DNA from: Nonomuraea cavernae
Lineage (GTDB): Bacteria > Actinomycetota > Actinomycetes > Streptosporangiales > Streptosporangiaceae
DNA: 64,000 bases
Assembly: GCF_014646355.1 (NCBI RefSeq)
Contig: NZ_BMNH01000016.1
Span: 510 to 64,509 of the forward strand
Reading direction: 5' to 3'
Shown piece by piece: positions 8,709-16,934 of this stretch (the first letter of the stretch is position 1; each line of letters starts with the position of its first letter). The notes beneath the pieces are model-generated. The model saw nothing but the letters and a program-made list of their open reading frames with translations. It was not told where the DNA came from and ran no database searches. A program made the translations under genes and the position numbers.

Positions 8709-9305
8709 ATGAGGGGATCGGCAGTGCTGATGAGCCGTTTCGTTACCGGAGGAATAGGGGTCGCCGTGGCACTGGCGGCCGTGGCGGTGGCCATGCCGGC
8801 CGGCGCCGACATCTGCCCGCAGTCCACCACCTGCCCGACGACGGTGACCTTCGCCGTCTCCTCCGGTGACGGGCTGACGATCACCGTGCCCAACGGCCCG
8901 GTCAGCATCGGGGGCGCCGCTCCCGGCGGCCTGATCAGCGGCCCGATCGGCACGGTCACCGTGGACGACACGCGGGCCGCGCTCTCGGCCACCTGGACCG
9001 CGACGGTCTCGGCCACGAGTTTCACCACCGGCGGCGGCACGCCGGCCGAGACGGTGCCGGCCAGCAGCGTCTTCTACTGGTCCGGCCCCGCCACGAGCAT
9101 CTCCGGCGCCCCCGCCGCCGCGTTCGTGCCCGGTCAGCCCAACGCGGCTTCCCGGCAGTCGCTGAACAACCCGCGCACCGCCTTCAGCAAGGTCTCGGGC
9201 TCCGGCAACAACTCGGCCTCCTGGGCTCCGACCATCGAAGTCGACGTCCCCGCCCAGGCGGTGGCCGGCACCTACACCGGAACGGTGAACCACTCCGTTG
9301 CCTGA
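8709..9305 (+). CDS. secreted WxL-like surface protein, paralogue
   Basis: This 198-residue secreted protein has a signal peptide (GGIGVAVALAAVAVAMPAGA) and an early Cys pair (CPQSTTCP). The body shares strand order and motifs with the divergent protein: GTVTVDDTR, TWTATVSATSFTTG, FYWSGP, and the end TYTGTVNHSVA. This is most like a WxL domain without its conserved W-x-L tripeptides. GGAG lies 5 bases before the ATG. Its last 8 bases overlap the next gene, which encodes a DUF916-like anchored protein. That matches the pairing of WxL proteins with DUF916/DUF3324 proteins in Firmicutes surface clusters. Function is inferred only from this layout. Confidence 0.65.
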   Translation: MRGSAVLMSRFVTGGIGVAVALAAVAVAMPAGADICPQSTTCPTTVTFAVSSGDGLTITVPNGPVSIGGAAPGGLISGPIGTVTVDDTRAALSATWTATVSATSFTTGGGTPAETVPASSVFYWSGPATSISGAPAAAFVPGQPNAASRQSLNNPRTAFSKVSGSGNNSASWAPTIEVDVPAQAVAGTYTGTVNHSVA

Positions 9306-10350
9306 CCCGCGCATCCGGCGAGCGGCGTCCGCGACGCTGCTCGCCCTCCTCCTCCAAGGGCTCGCCACCGCCCCCGCCGCCCTCGCCGACGGTCCGGAGC
9401 GACCGGAGAACGGCACCATCGGCATCAGGCTGGTCGAGATCCCCGCCAGCCGGGTCGACGACCCCCGGGCCCGCAACTACATCGTCGACCACGTCAACCC
9501 CGGCACCACCTTCACCAGGCGCGTCGAGGTCACCAGCACCTCGCCGAAACCCGTGCGCGCGCAGGTCTACGCGGGCGCCGCCGGCATCAGCAAGGGCCGC
9601 TTCACCTTCGAGCCGGCCGGCGTCACCAACGAGCTCACCTCGTGGATCTCGCTCAACCGGCCCGAGATCGTCGTGAAGCCGCACAGCAGCGAGACGGTGA
9701 AGGCCACCATCACCGTGCCGGAGTGGGCCGGCGAGGGAGAGCGCTACGCCGTCATCTGGGCGCAGGTGTCGTCCGGGCCCGCGACTCAGGACAAGAACGT
9801 CGCGCTGGTCAACCGCATCGGCATCCGCACGCTGCTCGACGTCGGACCGGGAGGCGAGCCGCCCACCGACTTCGAGATCGGTGACATCGTCCCCCACCGG
9901 ACCGAGGACGGCCACCCGCAGATCGTGACCGAGGTGGCCAACACCGGCGAGCGCGCCATCGACGTCGAGGGGCTGATCACGCTCTCCGACGGCCCGAGCG
10001 AGCTCAGCGCGGGCCCGTTCCCGGTCGACCGCGGCACGACCCTGGCGCCCGGCGACCGCGCCAACGTCTCGGCGATGCTGGGCGAGGACCTGCCGGACGG
10101 GCCATGGAAGTTCACTCTCACGCTGCGCAGCGGCCGGGTCGAGCGCACGGCCGACGGCACGCTCACCTTCCCGGCCGCGGCCGGGGGCTGGGGGCTGGCC
10201 GCCTCGCTGGACTCGCCCCCGGCGCTGGTGCTCACGCTGACCGGGCTGCCGGTCCTGCTCGGCACGGCGATCCTCCTCGGGATGCGGCGCCGGCGGATGC
10301 GCCGCCGGATCGCCGCCGAGGCCGCCGCCCCGCAGGACGACCTCGTCTGA
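9298..10350 (+). CDS. DUF916-like membrane-anchored surface protein
   Basis: This 350-residue protein has an N-terminal signal peptide (ATLLALLLQGLATAPAALA). Two beta-sandwich-like regions follow: residues about 40-170, with GIRLVEIPASRVDDPRARNY and a SPKPVRAQVY strand, and about 185-290, with NTGERAIDVEG. A C-terminal membrane helix (about 305-330) ends in an Arg-rich cytosolic tail. This order fits the DUF916/DUF3324 proteins that accompany WxL proteins and anchor them at the wall. It starts at TTG 9298, the only usable start because a stop lies four codons upstream in frame. That gives an 8-base overlap and likely translational coupling with the WxL-like gene. Confidence 0.7.
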   Translation: MPDPRIRRAASATLLALLLQGLATAPAALADGPERPENGTIGIRLVEIPASRVDDPRARNYIVDHVNPGTTFTRRVEVTSTSPKPVRAQVYAGAAGISKGRFTFEPAGVTNELTSWISLNRPEIVVKPHSSETVKATITVPEWAGEGERYAVIWAQVSSGPATQDKNVALVNRIGIRTLLDVGPGGEPPTDFEIGDIVPHRTEDGHPQIVTEVANTGERAIDVEGLITLSDGPSELSAGPFPVDRGTTLAPGDRANVSAMLGEDLPDGPWKFTLTLRSGRVERTADGTLTFPAAAGGWGLAASLDSPPALVLTLTGLPVLLGTAILLGMRRRRMRRRIAAEAAAPQDDLV

Positions 10351-10359
10351 CCCGCGCGG

Positions 10360-11472
10360 CTAGGAGGCGCCGAGGGAGATCGTGTCCGCGACCTCCTCGT
10401 GCCGCTCGGCCTCCTCCTCGGCGAACCGGGCCTCGTCGAGCCGGTCCGCGATGTCCTCGTCCTGCTTCATCAGCGCGTCGAGCGACTGTCCCGCCATCTC
10501 CAGCACGCCCATGTCCGCGTACGCCTGCTGTAGGCGCGGGCTCCACAGACCGATGTCCTTGACGCACGGGACGATGCGGCTGAACAGGAGTGAGCGGAAC
10601 AGGCGGAGGTAGTCGGAGTTCTCCGTGGCCCGCATGACGTCCTCGTGCTCCTGCTTCGACAGGTTCAGGTGCTCCCAGCTCTCCGCGCCGCGCAGCCGGT
10701 CGCGCATCAGGTAGCAGCCCTCGATGACGAAGTCCTCACGCTCGCGCAGTTCGGTCTCCGACAGGTTCTTGTAGTAGTCGCGCAGCGCCATCCGCCCGAA
10801 TGCGACGTGCCGGGCCTCGTCCTGCATGACGTAGGCGAGGATCTGCTTGGGCAGCGGCTGGGTGGTGATGTCGCGCATCACGCCGAACGCGGCCAGCGCC
10901 AGCCCCTCGATCAGCACCTGCATGCCGAGATAGGGCATGTCCCAGCGCGAGTCGCTGAGCGTGGAGTCCAGCAGCGCCTTGAGGTGCTGATTGATGGGGT
11001 AGGCCAGACCCACCTTGTCCTGCAGGAAACGGGCGTAGGTCTCGGCGTGCCTGGCCTCGTCCATGGTCTGGGTGGCGGCGTAGAACTTCGAGTCGAGGTC
11101 GGGCACCGACTCCACGATCTTGGCCGAGCAGATCATCGCCCCCTGCTCGCCGTGCAGGAACTGGGAGAACTGCCAGGAGGCGCCGTGCAACCGGACGTCC
11201 TTGCGCTGCTGCTCGCTCAGCTTGTGCCACAGGGGCGTGTCATAGATGGCGATCGTCTGGTCGGAGATGCCGAGCACGTTGTACGGATCGACCTCGAGGT
11301 CCCAGTCGATGCGCTTGGTGGAGTCCCACTGCTTGTCCTTGCCCTTCTGGTACAAGGCGAGCATGCGATCCCGGCCGTCGTCGTACTCCCAGGTGAACTT
11401 GCTGGTGCCGGCCATCTCCACGTCCCAGGTGGAGAGTTCGGCGGGGATCGTGTAGAGATCGTGCGTCGACAT
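10360..11472 (-). CDS. ferritin-like diiron protein
   Basis: This 370-residue helical protein has two ExxH motifs, MDEARHAE near residue 140 and MQDEARHVAFG near 225, plus an earlier candidate ligand in HGEQGA near 108. These fit a ferritin-like diiron four-helix bundle, as in AurF-type N-oxygenases or acyl desaturase/hydroxylase relatives. An acidic tail (EDIADRLDEARFAEEEAERHEE) follows. There is no signal peptide. It diverges from a TetR regulator, and two matched palindromes lie between them, so it is probably the regulated target. The substrate is unknown. Its stop lies 9 bases from the convergent DUF916-like gene. Confidence 0.75.
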   Translation of the reverse strand: MSTHDLYTIPAELSTWDVEMAGTSKFTWEYDDGRDRMLALYQKGKDKQWDSTKRIDWDLEVDPYNVLGISDQTIAIYDTPLWHKLSEQQRKDVRLHGASWQFSQFLHGEQGAMICSAKIVESVPDLDSKFYAATQTMDEARHAETYARFLQDKVGLAYPINQHLKALLDSTLSDSRWDMPYLGMQVLIEGLALAAFGVMRDITTQPLPKQILAYVMQDEARHVAFGRMALRDYYKNLSETELREREDFVIEGCYLMRDRLRGAESWEHLNLSKQEHEDVMRATENSDYLRLFRSLLFSRIVPCVKDIGLWSPRLQQAYADMGVLEMAGQSLDALMKQDEDIADRLDEARFAEEEAERHEEVADTISLGAS

Positions 11473-11492
11473 CTGACCTCCGCAGGGGGGTT

Positions 11493-11507
11493 ACGTACAC
11501 CGTACGT
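11493..11507. promoter_or_regulatory. TetR-type operator 1, ACGTAC-N3-GTACGT
   Basis: A perfect 15-base palindrome (arms ACGTAC and GTACGT around ACC) ends 20 bases upstream of the ferritin-like gene start. It is matched by a second copy 30 bases away, so both are probably bound by the adjacent TetR protein. Confidence 0.7.
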
Positions 11508-11522
11508 CGCTTCGAGGCTTGC

Positions 11523-11537
11523 ACGTACGCCGTACAC
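11523..11537. promoter_or_regulatory. TetR-type operator 2, ACGTAC-N3-GTACAC
   Basis: This is the second copy of the 11493 site, with one arm altered (GTACAC instead of GTACGT). The centres are 30 bases apart, about three helical turns, so two dimers could bind the same DNA face. A possible -10 (TATACT, 11575-11580) for the TetR gene lies downstream. Confidence 0.65.
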
Positions 11538-11641
11538 GCGTCAATAGGTCGGCCGCGGCCCCACGGGGCGCTCTTATACTCCAGGAGGGCGGCGGCAATC
11601 ATCCCGCCGCGGATCACCTTCTTCGCGCCCGAGGAGTTTCA

Positions 11642-12283
11642 TTGGCCACGGAGCCCCTGTCCAGGGCGCGCATCATCGCGGCGGCGATCGACCTCATCGA
11701 GCGCGAGGGGGCCGACGCGGTGTCCATGCGGCGCATCGCGGCCGAGCTGGGCTTCGGCGTGATGTCGCTCTACAACCACGTGCCCAACAAGGACGCGCTG
11801 CTCAACGGCGTCGCCGAGACCGTGCTGAGCGAGATCGAGTTCACCGACGACCCCGACGCCCACTGGACCGATCGGGTGCGGATGCAGGCGCGCGCGTTCC
11901 GGCAGATCGCCCACGGCCATCCCCGCTCCACCATGCTGGTCGTCAGCCGTCAGCTGCACTCGACCGCCGGGCTGCTGCCGGTCGAGCGGGCGCTGGCCAC
12001 GCTGCGCAGCGCCGGGTTCGACGGAGCGCACGCGGTCCGGGTGCTGCGGATGTTCATCGCCTTCATCGTGGGGTCGCTGCTGCGCGAGGTCGGGGTGACG
12101 CCCACGTTCGCGCCGGACCACCGGCAGACCGTCGAGGAGGTCGACGCCACCCTGTTCCCCGAGGTGAGCGCGCTGTCGTCGCTGCTGCACAGCTGCGATC
12201 ACGAGGCCGAGTACGAGTTCGGGGTGGAGCTGCTGATCCAGGCCATCGCCGTGCATCCGCAGAGGAGGGAGGGCACCCGGTGA
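11642..12283 (+). CDS. TetR-family transcriptional regulator
   Basis: This 213-residue repressor has an N-terminal helix-turn-helix: RIIAAAIDLIEREGADAVS, then MRRIAAELGFGVMSLYNHV with NKDALLNGV. The ligand domain (about 75-213) resembles the TetR_C_1 (tetracycline repressor-like) class. The TTG at 11642 is chosen because GAGGAG lies 5 bases upstream and the domain starts there; the frame upstream to 11519 would run across the operators. It probably represses itself and the divergent ferritin-like gene through the palindromes at 11493 and 11523. The inducer is unknown. Confidence 0.85.
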   Translation: MATEPLSRARIIAAAIDLIEREGADAVSMRRIAAELGFGVMSLYNHVPNKDALLNGVAETVLSEIEFTDDPDAHWTDRVRMQARAFRQIAHGHPRSTMLVVSRQLHSTAGLLPVERALATLRSAGFDGAHAVRVLRMFIAFIVGSLLREVGVTPTFAPDHRQTVEEVDATLFPEVSALSSLLHSCDHEAEYEFGVELLIQAIAVHPQRREGTR

Positions 12284-12303
12284 GCCCGGATGCCCTCCGT
12301 CCG

Positions 12304-12333
12304 GGCAGCCGCACCTTCCCCTGTGCGGCTGCC
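12304..12333. terminator. Bidirectional hairpin terminator
   Basis: Perfect 11-bp arms GGCAGCCGCAC and GTGCGGCTGCC flank an 8-base loop, between the convergent TetR gene and the 12335 secreted protein gene. A second inverted repeat (GGAGGGCA and TGCCCTCC, 12267-12298) overlaps the TetR stop codon. Confidence 0.75.
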
Positions 12334-12334
12334 G

Positions 12335-12868
12335 TCAGTACCAGTTGTGCGACCTGAAGTGCCCCCAGGCGCCGCAGGGGCGGCCGTACCTTCCCTTGAT
12401 GTAGGTCAGGCCCCAGCGGATCTGGGTCTCCGGATTCGAGCGCCAGTCGCTGCCCGCCCCCTGCATCTTGCCGGCGGGGAGGGCCTGCGGAATGCCGTAG
12501 GCGCCCGATGACGAGTTCTGTGCGCGGTGGTTCCAGCCGCTCTCCCTGGTCCACAGATTGTCGAGGCAACGGAACTGCCGGTAGGACCAGGACCTCTGGA
12601 CGACGTGGTCCAGGGCGATCTTCTTGTTTCTGCTCAGCGGCCGCCTTGGGACGACCGCGGGCACGGCGGTGGTCCGCCAGACGCGCTGCTTGACGACGGG
12701 GGCCTTCCAGAGTCCCTCATGGATGTGGGGCTCGGACTCGGCCCGGCCCGTCGTCGCGGTATGGAGATGGAGTTCGGGTTCGGCCTGGGCCGTCGTCACT
12801 GTCCCGCCGAACGCGGTGACCGTCGCCATCACGACGAGTGCGCCGCGCAGAGCGTGTGTGCTGTCCAT
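12335..12868 (-). CDS. secreted lysozyme/transglycosylase-like protein
   Basis: This 177-residue protein has a signal peptide (ALVVMATVTAFGGTVTTAQA). A low-complexity His/Glu-containing linker runs to about residue 90, and a compact C-terminal domain covers about 95-177. That domain carries LWTRESGWNHRA (candidate catalytic Glu in RESGW), GAYGIPQALP and QIRWGLTYIKGRYG, as in the SLT/Rpf-like muralytic proteins common in actinomycetes. Two Cys (FRC and RPCGAW) could form a disulphide. It should act on peptidoglycan outside the cell. A paralogue lies just upstream at 13206. The 5' leader carries a 9-bp perfect hairpin (12900-12923). Both genes look separately transcribed. Confidence 0.8.
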   Translation of the reverse strand: MDSTHALRGALVVMATVTAFGGTVTTAQAEPELHLHTATTGRAESEPHIHEGLWKAPVVKQRVWRTTAVPAVVPRRPLSRNKKIALDHVVQRSWSYRQFRCLDNLWTRESGWNHRAQNSSSGAYGIPQALPAGKMQGAGSDWRSNPETQIRWGLTYIKGRYGRPCGAWGHFRSHNWY

Positions 12869-13205
12869 TGCGATCCTCGCTGTCGGGTCGCGTGCGAACG
12901 GGCGCCCGGCTGTCCGGGCGCCCTGCCGGTCCGCGTCCGTGGCTCGGACGTGGAGGGTCCGCGCGGCCGCTCCGGAATCCTGGAACCGCCCGATCTCGCT
13001 GGGCGGCCCGGAGGGCTCCGCGACGTGTCCTCTAGCGGGTTTCTATTACGCTCCGTGGTCATCGGTCACACACTGTGACACGCGGCGGACAGGTATTTGC
13101 CTGATCGTTCGGTACTCGTGGCCGTCTCGCTGGACCACCGTGGCCCGGCCCGGCGGCGGGCAGGCCGCGGCTTTGCGGGAAACGGGGACGCGCCTGGAGT
13201 TTGGA
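12869..13205 (-). promoter_or_regulatory. Structured 5' leader region
   Basis: This is the region upstream of the 12335 gene. It holds a perfect hairpin (GGGCGCCCGG, a 4-base loop, then CCGGGCGCCC) at 12900-12923, about 31 bases before the start codon. Muralytic genes of actinomycetes often have c-di-AMP riboswitch leaders, but I do not see that consensus clearly here. It may be a different leader structure or a terminator for the upstream paralogue. Confidence 0.35.
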
Positions 13206-13604
13206 TCAGTACCAGCGGTGGGATTGGAAATGACCCCACGCGCGACACGGCGTCCCGTACCTCTTCTTGATGTAACCGAGGCCCCAGGCGATCTGGGTTC
13301 GCGGGTTGGTGCGCCAGTCACGGCCCGACGTGGCCATCTTGTGGCCGGGCAGCGCCTGCGGGATGCCGTAGGCGCCGGAGCGGTTGCCGGCGCGGTGGTT
13401 CCAGCCACTCTCCCTCGACCAGAGCTTGACCAGGCAGGCGAACTGGCCTTTCATCCAGCCGCGCTTGGCCGCCATGGGCTTGGCGATGATCTTGTTCCGG
13501 TTGCTCGTCGCCTGGGAGGTCTGCGCCTGTGCGGCCGTCGCCCCGCCTGTCGCCACCAGCGTGGCGGACAGGAGCAGAGCGGAGGTACGGCGGAGCATCG
13601 GCAT
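13206..13604 (-). CDS. secreted lysozyme/transglycosylase-like protein, paralogue
   Basis: This 132-residue protein is a short paralogue of the 12335 product. It has a signal peptide (ALLLSATLVATGGATAAQA) directly followed by the catalytic-type domain, without the linker. Shared motifs are LWSRESGWNHRAGN, GAYGIPQALPG, DWRTNPRTQIAWGLGYIKKRYG, and the matching Cys pair (FAC and TPCRAW). The identical end (WGHF then a tryptophan-tyrosine tail) supports tandem duplication. It should cleave peptidoglycan glycan strands or assist in doing so. The 5' leader (13605-13680) is GC-rich and can fold, with GGCGTAAGTCCGGCAGGG and a CCGAACCCG stretch before the start. Confidence 0.8.
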   Translation of the reverse strand: MPMLRRTSALLLSATLVATGGATAAQAQTSQATSNRNKIIAKPMAAKRGWMKGQFACLVKLWSRESGWNHRAGNRSGAYGIPQALPGHKMATSGRDWRTNPRTQIAWGLGYIKKRYGTPCRAWGHFQSHRWY

Positions 13605-13791
13605 GCGGGTTCCCTCTCGAACGGGTTCGGGGACCGCGCCACCCTGCCGGACTTACGCCGTTTGTCGCTAATTGACCATGAAAAAAGAAATCGCTCCTGA
13701 AGATCTCGATATATCCCTGTTCAGGGCCTATGTCTGGAAAATGTGTAAAGCATCACAAAATTGGGGGCAGCCCGTTCTGTAGGGTCAGATC

Positions 13792-14277
13792 ATGAGCCTT
13801 CGTGACATCCCGGTCCGCACCCTCGCGGATGCCCCCACCACGCTCGGCGAGCTGGTCGGCCCGCAGGCCGTCCTGATCGTGAACGTGGCCTCCAAGTGCG
13901 GCCTCACGCCGCAGTACAGCGGCCTGGTCAAACTGCACCAGGAGTACGGCCCGCGCGGCTTCGCCGTCGTCGGCGTGCCCTGCAACCAGTTCATGGGCCA
14001 GGAGCCCGGCTCGGCCGAGGAGATCCAGGAGTTCTGCTCGACCACCTACGGCGCCGACTTCCCGCTGCTGGAGAAGTCGGACGTCAACGGCCCCGACCGG
14101 CACCCGCTCTACGCCGGCCTGACCGAGACCCCCGACGCCGACGGCCAGGCCGGCGACGTCCAGTGGAACTTCGAGAAGTTCCTCCTCGACCGGGACGGCG
14201 CCGTCGTCGCCCGGTTCCGCCCGACCACCACGCCCGAGGACCCGGCCGTCGTCGCGGCCATCGAGAAAGTCCTTTAA
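13792..14277 (+). CDS. glutathione peroxidase-family thiol peroxidase
   Basis: This 161-residue enzyme has the family signature: NVASKCGLTPQY with the peroxidatic Cys near residue 36, VGVPCNQFMGQEPG near 63-76, and the QWNFEKFLLDRDG block near 124-136 with the catalytic Trp-Asn. Most bacterial members use thioredoxin as reductant, and actinomycetes lack glutathione, so thioredoxin is the likely partner. It is full length and cytosolic, with no signal peptide. It is transcribed away from the lysozyme-like gene and converges on the LacI regulator 11 bases away. A GGG lies about 8 bases upstream of the ATG. Confidence 0.9.
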   Translation: MSLRDIPVRTLADAPTTLGELVGPQAVLIVNVASKCGLTPQYSGLVKLHQEYGPRGFAVVGVPCNQFMGQEPGSAEEIQEFCSTTYGADFPLLEKSDVNGPDRHPLYAGLTETPDADGQAGDVQWNFEKFLLDRDGAVVARFRPTTTPEDPAVVAAIEKVL

Positions 14278-14288
14278 CCCCCTGCGGG

Positions 14289-15350
14289 TCAGCGCCGGGG
14301 GCCGCAGCTGCCGCGCACGATGAGCTCCGTCGGCAGCACGACACCGCGCGGCCGGCGGCTCCCCGAGCGCAGCACCAGCTCGGCCGCCCGGTAGCCGATG
14401 TCGCGCGCGGGCTGGGCGATCACCGTGAGCGGCGGCGCGCACAGCTCCGCCCACGGGACGTCGTCGTACATCACCAGCGACACGTCACGCGGCACCCGCA
14501 GGTCGAGCTCGCGGGCGGCGAGCACGGCCGCCTCGCCGAGCACGTTGCCCGCGGCCAGCACGGCCGTCAGGTCGGGGCGGCTCTGGAACAGGCCCGAGGC
14601 GGCCGCGTAGGCCGAGTCGCGGCTGCCGGTCGCGAACACCACGAGCTCCTCGTCCACCGGCGAGCCCACCGCCTCGCGGAAGGCCGCCACCCTGCGGTCG
14701 TGGCCGGGGCCGCCGAGGAACGCGATGCGCCGGTGGCCGAGCCCGCTGAGATAGCGCACCGCCGTACGGATGCCGGCCCGGTCGTCGGCGAGCACGGCGG
14801 GCAGGTCGGCGGAGCGGGCCACCGGAGCGGGCGCAAGGCCGTCGAGCAGCATGAGGTCGGCGGTGGCGGCGCTGTCGTCGTCTTCGCCCGGCGCCTCCGA
14901 GGGCAGCCGGTCGGCGAAGACCACGGTCATGCCCGCCTTGACCGCCGGGCCCCACGCGTCGGCGTCGCCCGACGGCACCGCGATCAGCCGATCGACGCTC
15001 TGCTCCAGCAGCATGCCGATCAGCTCGGCCTCCTGCTCGGGGTCGTCGCCCGTGGAACCGACCACGACCGGCTCGCCGGCCGAGCGCGCGCAGGCCAGCA
15101 CACCCTCGGCCAGCCGGCCGAAGAAGGAGTCGGTCAGGTCGGGCACGAGCAGTCCGATGCCGCCCGTGCGGCGCTGGCGCAGGTTGCGGCCGAGCGCGCT
15201 CGGGCGGTAGTCGAGCTGCGCCGCGACGGCCAGCACGCGCTCCCTGGTCCGCGCGCTGGCCGAGCCGCCGGACAGCACCCTGGACACGGTGGCGACTCCG
15301 ACACCGGCCGCTCTCGCCACGTCCTTGATGGTCGCTCGCTTGGCATCCAT
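14289..15350 (-). CDS. LacI-family sugar-responsive regulator
   Basis: This 353-residue regulator has an N-terminal HTH (ATIKDVARAAGVGVATVSRV), the hinge (YRPSALGRNLRQRRT), and a periplasmic-binding-protein-like ligand domain from about residue 60 to the end. It probably senses a sugar or sugar breakdown product. It diverges from the orphan sugar-transport ATPase msiK. A 14-base site TGGAAACGATTCCA (15350-15363) overlaps its own start codon, and a related sequence lies at the msiK promoter, suggesting joint control. The ATG at 15350 matches the usual LacI beginning; the longer frame antisense to msiK is a shadow. Confidence 0.85.
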   Translation of the reverse strand: MDAKRATIKDVARAAGVGVATVSRVLSGGSASARTRERVLAVAAQLDYRPSALGRNLRQRRTGGIGLLVPDLTDSFFGRLAEGVLACARSAGEPVVVGSTGDDPEQEAELIGMLLEQSVDRLIAVPSGDADAWGPAVKAGMTVVFADRLPSEAPGEDDDSAATADLMLLDGLAPAPVARSADLPAVLADDRAGIRTAVRYLSGLGHRRIAFLGGPGHDRRVAAFREAVGSPVDEELVVFATGSRDSAYAAASGLFQSRPDLTAVLAAGNVLGEAAVLAARELDLRVPRDVSLVMYDDVPWAELCAPPLTVIAQPARDIGYRAAELVLRSGSRRPRGVVLPTELIVRGSCGPRR

Positions 15351-15363
15351 GGAAACGATTCCA
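15350..15363. promoter_or_regulatory. LacI-type operator TGGAAACGATTCCA
   Basis: Arms TGGAA and TTCCA are perfect and the centre ACGA fits the CG-centred LacI/GalR operator style. It overlaps the LacI start codon, so it would give autorepression. Another inverted repeat (GGTTCC, nine bases, GGAACC) follows at 15368-15388. Confidence 0.55.
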
Positions 15364-15423
15364 TCATGGTTCCACTGTTTCCGGAACCCCTGCCGGCCCT
15401 GAAGCCCTTGTTTATACGGGCTA

Positions 15424-15469
15424 TTGACACCAAGGGGTGATTCACGGTGAGATGCTTGAAAACGTATCC
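15424..15469 (+). promoter_or_regulatory. msiK promoter with LacI-like operator
   Basis: TTGACA (15424-15429) is followed after 18 bases by TGAGAT (15448-15453), a plausible sigma-70-type promoter. Immediately downstream, GAAAACGTATCC (15458-15469) resembles the LacI-gene site GGAAACGATTCC. A repressor there would overlap the transcription start. Confidence 0.45.
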
Positions 15470-15527
15470 ACGAAAGTGCACCCCCGCACAACATCCGGGC
15501 CACCGCCCTGGAGCGCGAAGGACTGAC

Positions 15528-16745
<1,218 letters not shown>

Positions 16746-16761
16746 CCGCGCTCCCCACGCC

Positions 16762-16783
16762 CGGCCCGAGCACATTCGGGCCG
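16762..16783 (+). terminator. Hairpin terminator after msiK
   Basis: Arms CGGCCCGA and TCGGGCCG pair perfectly around a 6-base loop, starting 17 bases after the msiK stop. There is no long T-tract, as is common in high-GC actinomycetes. Confidence 0.6.
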
Positions 16784-16822
16784 TCAGGGCCCTGTCGCGA
16801 CCCCCTCCCGCGGCGGGGCCCG

Positions 16823-16912
16823 CCCTTTTGCCCGGAGCCCTTTTGCCCGGAGACTTTGTGCCCGGAGACTTTGTGCCCGGAGACTTTTCGCCCCGTAGAC
16901 CTTTGTCCCGAG
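16823..16912. repeat. 15-bp minisatellite
   Basis: Tandem units CCCTTTTGCCCGGAG twice, then ACTTTGTGCCCGGAG twice, followed by two degenerate units of 16 and 14 bases. The array lies in the convergent gap between msiK and the SDR gene, 23 bases from the SDR stop. It is non-coding as far as I can see. Confidence 0.85.
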
Positions 16913-16934
16913 ACCTTCGGCTGCCGGGTGCCGG

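Noticed and set aside
12869..13791. c-di-AMP (ydaO-type) riboswitch leaders before the two lysozyme-like genes
   Set aside because: The leaders are GC-rich and foldable, but I cannot find the expected GGGGACCC and CCGAAnCCGnCAGCTAACC blocks in order, and the second leader is too short before its start codon.
16823..16912. CRISPR-like array
   Set aside because: Units are directly adjacent 15-base repeats without spacers, so it is a minisatellite.
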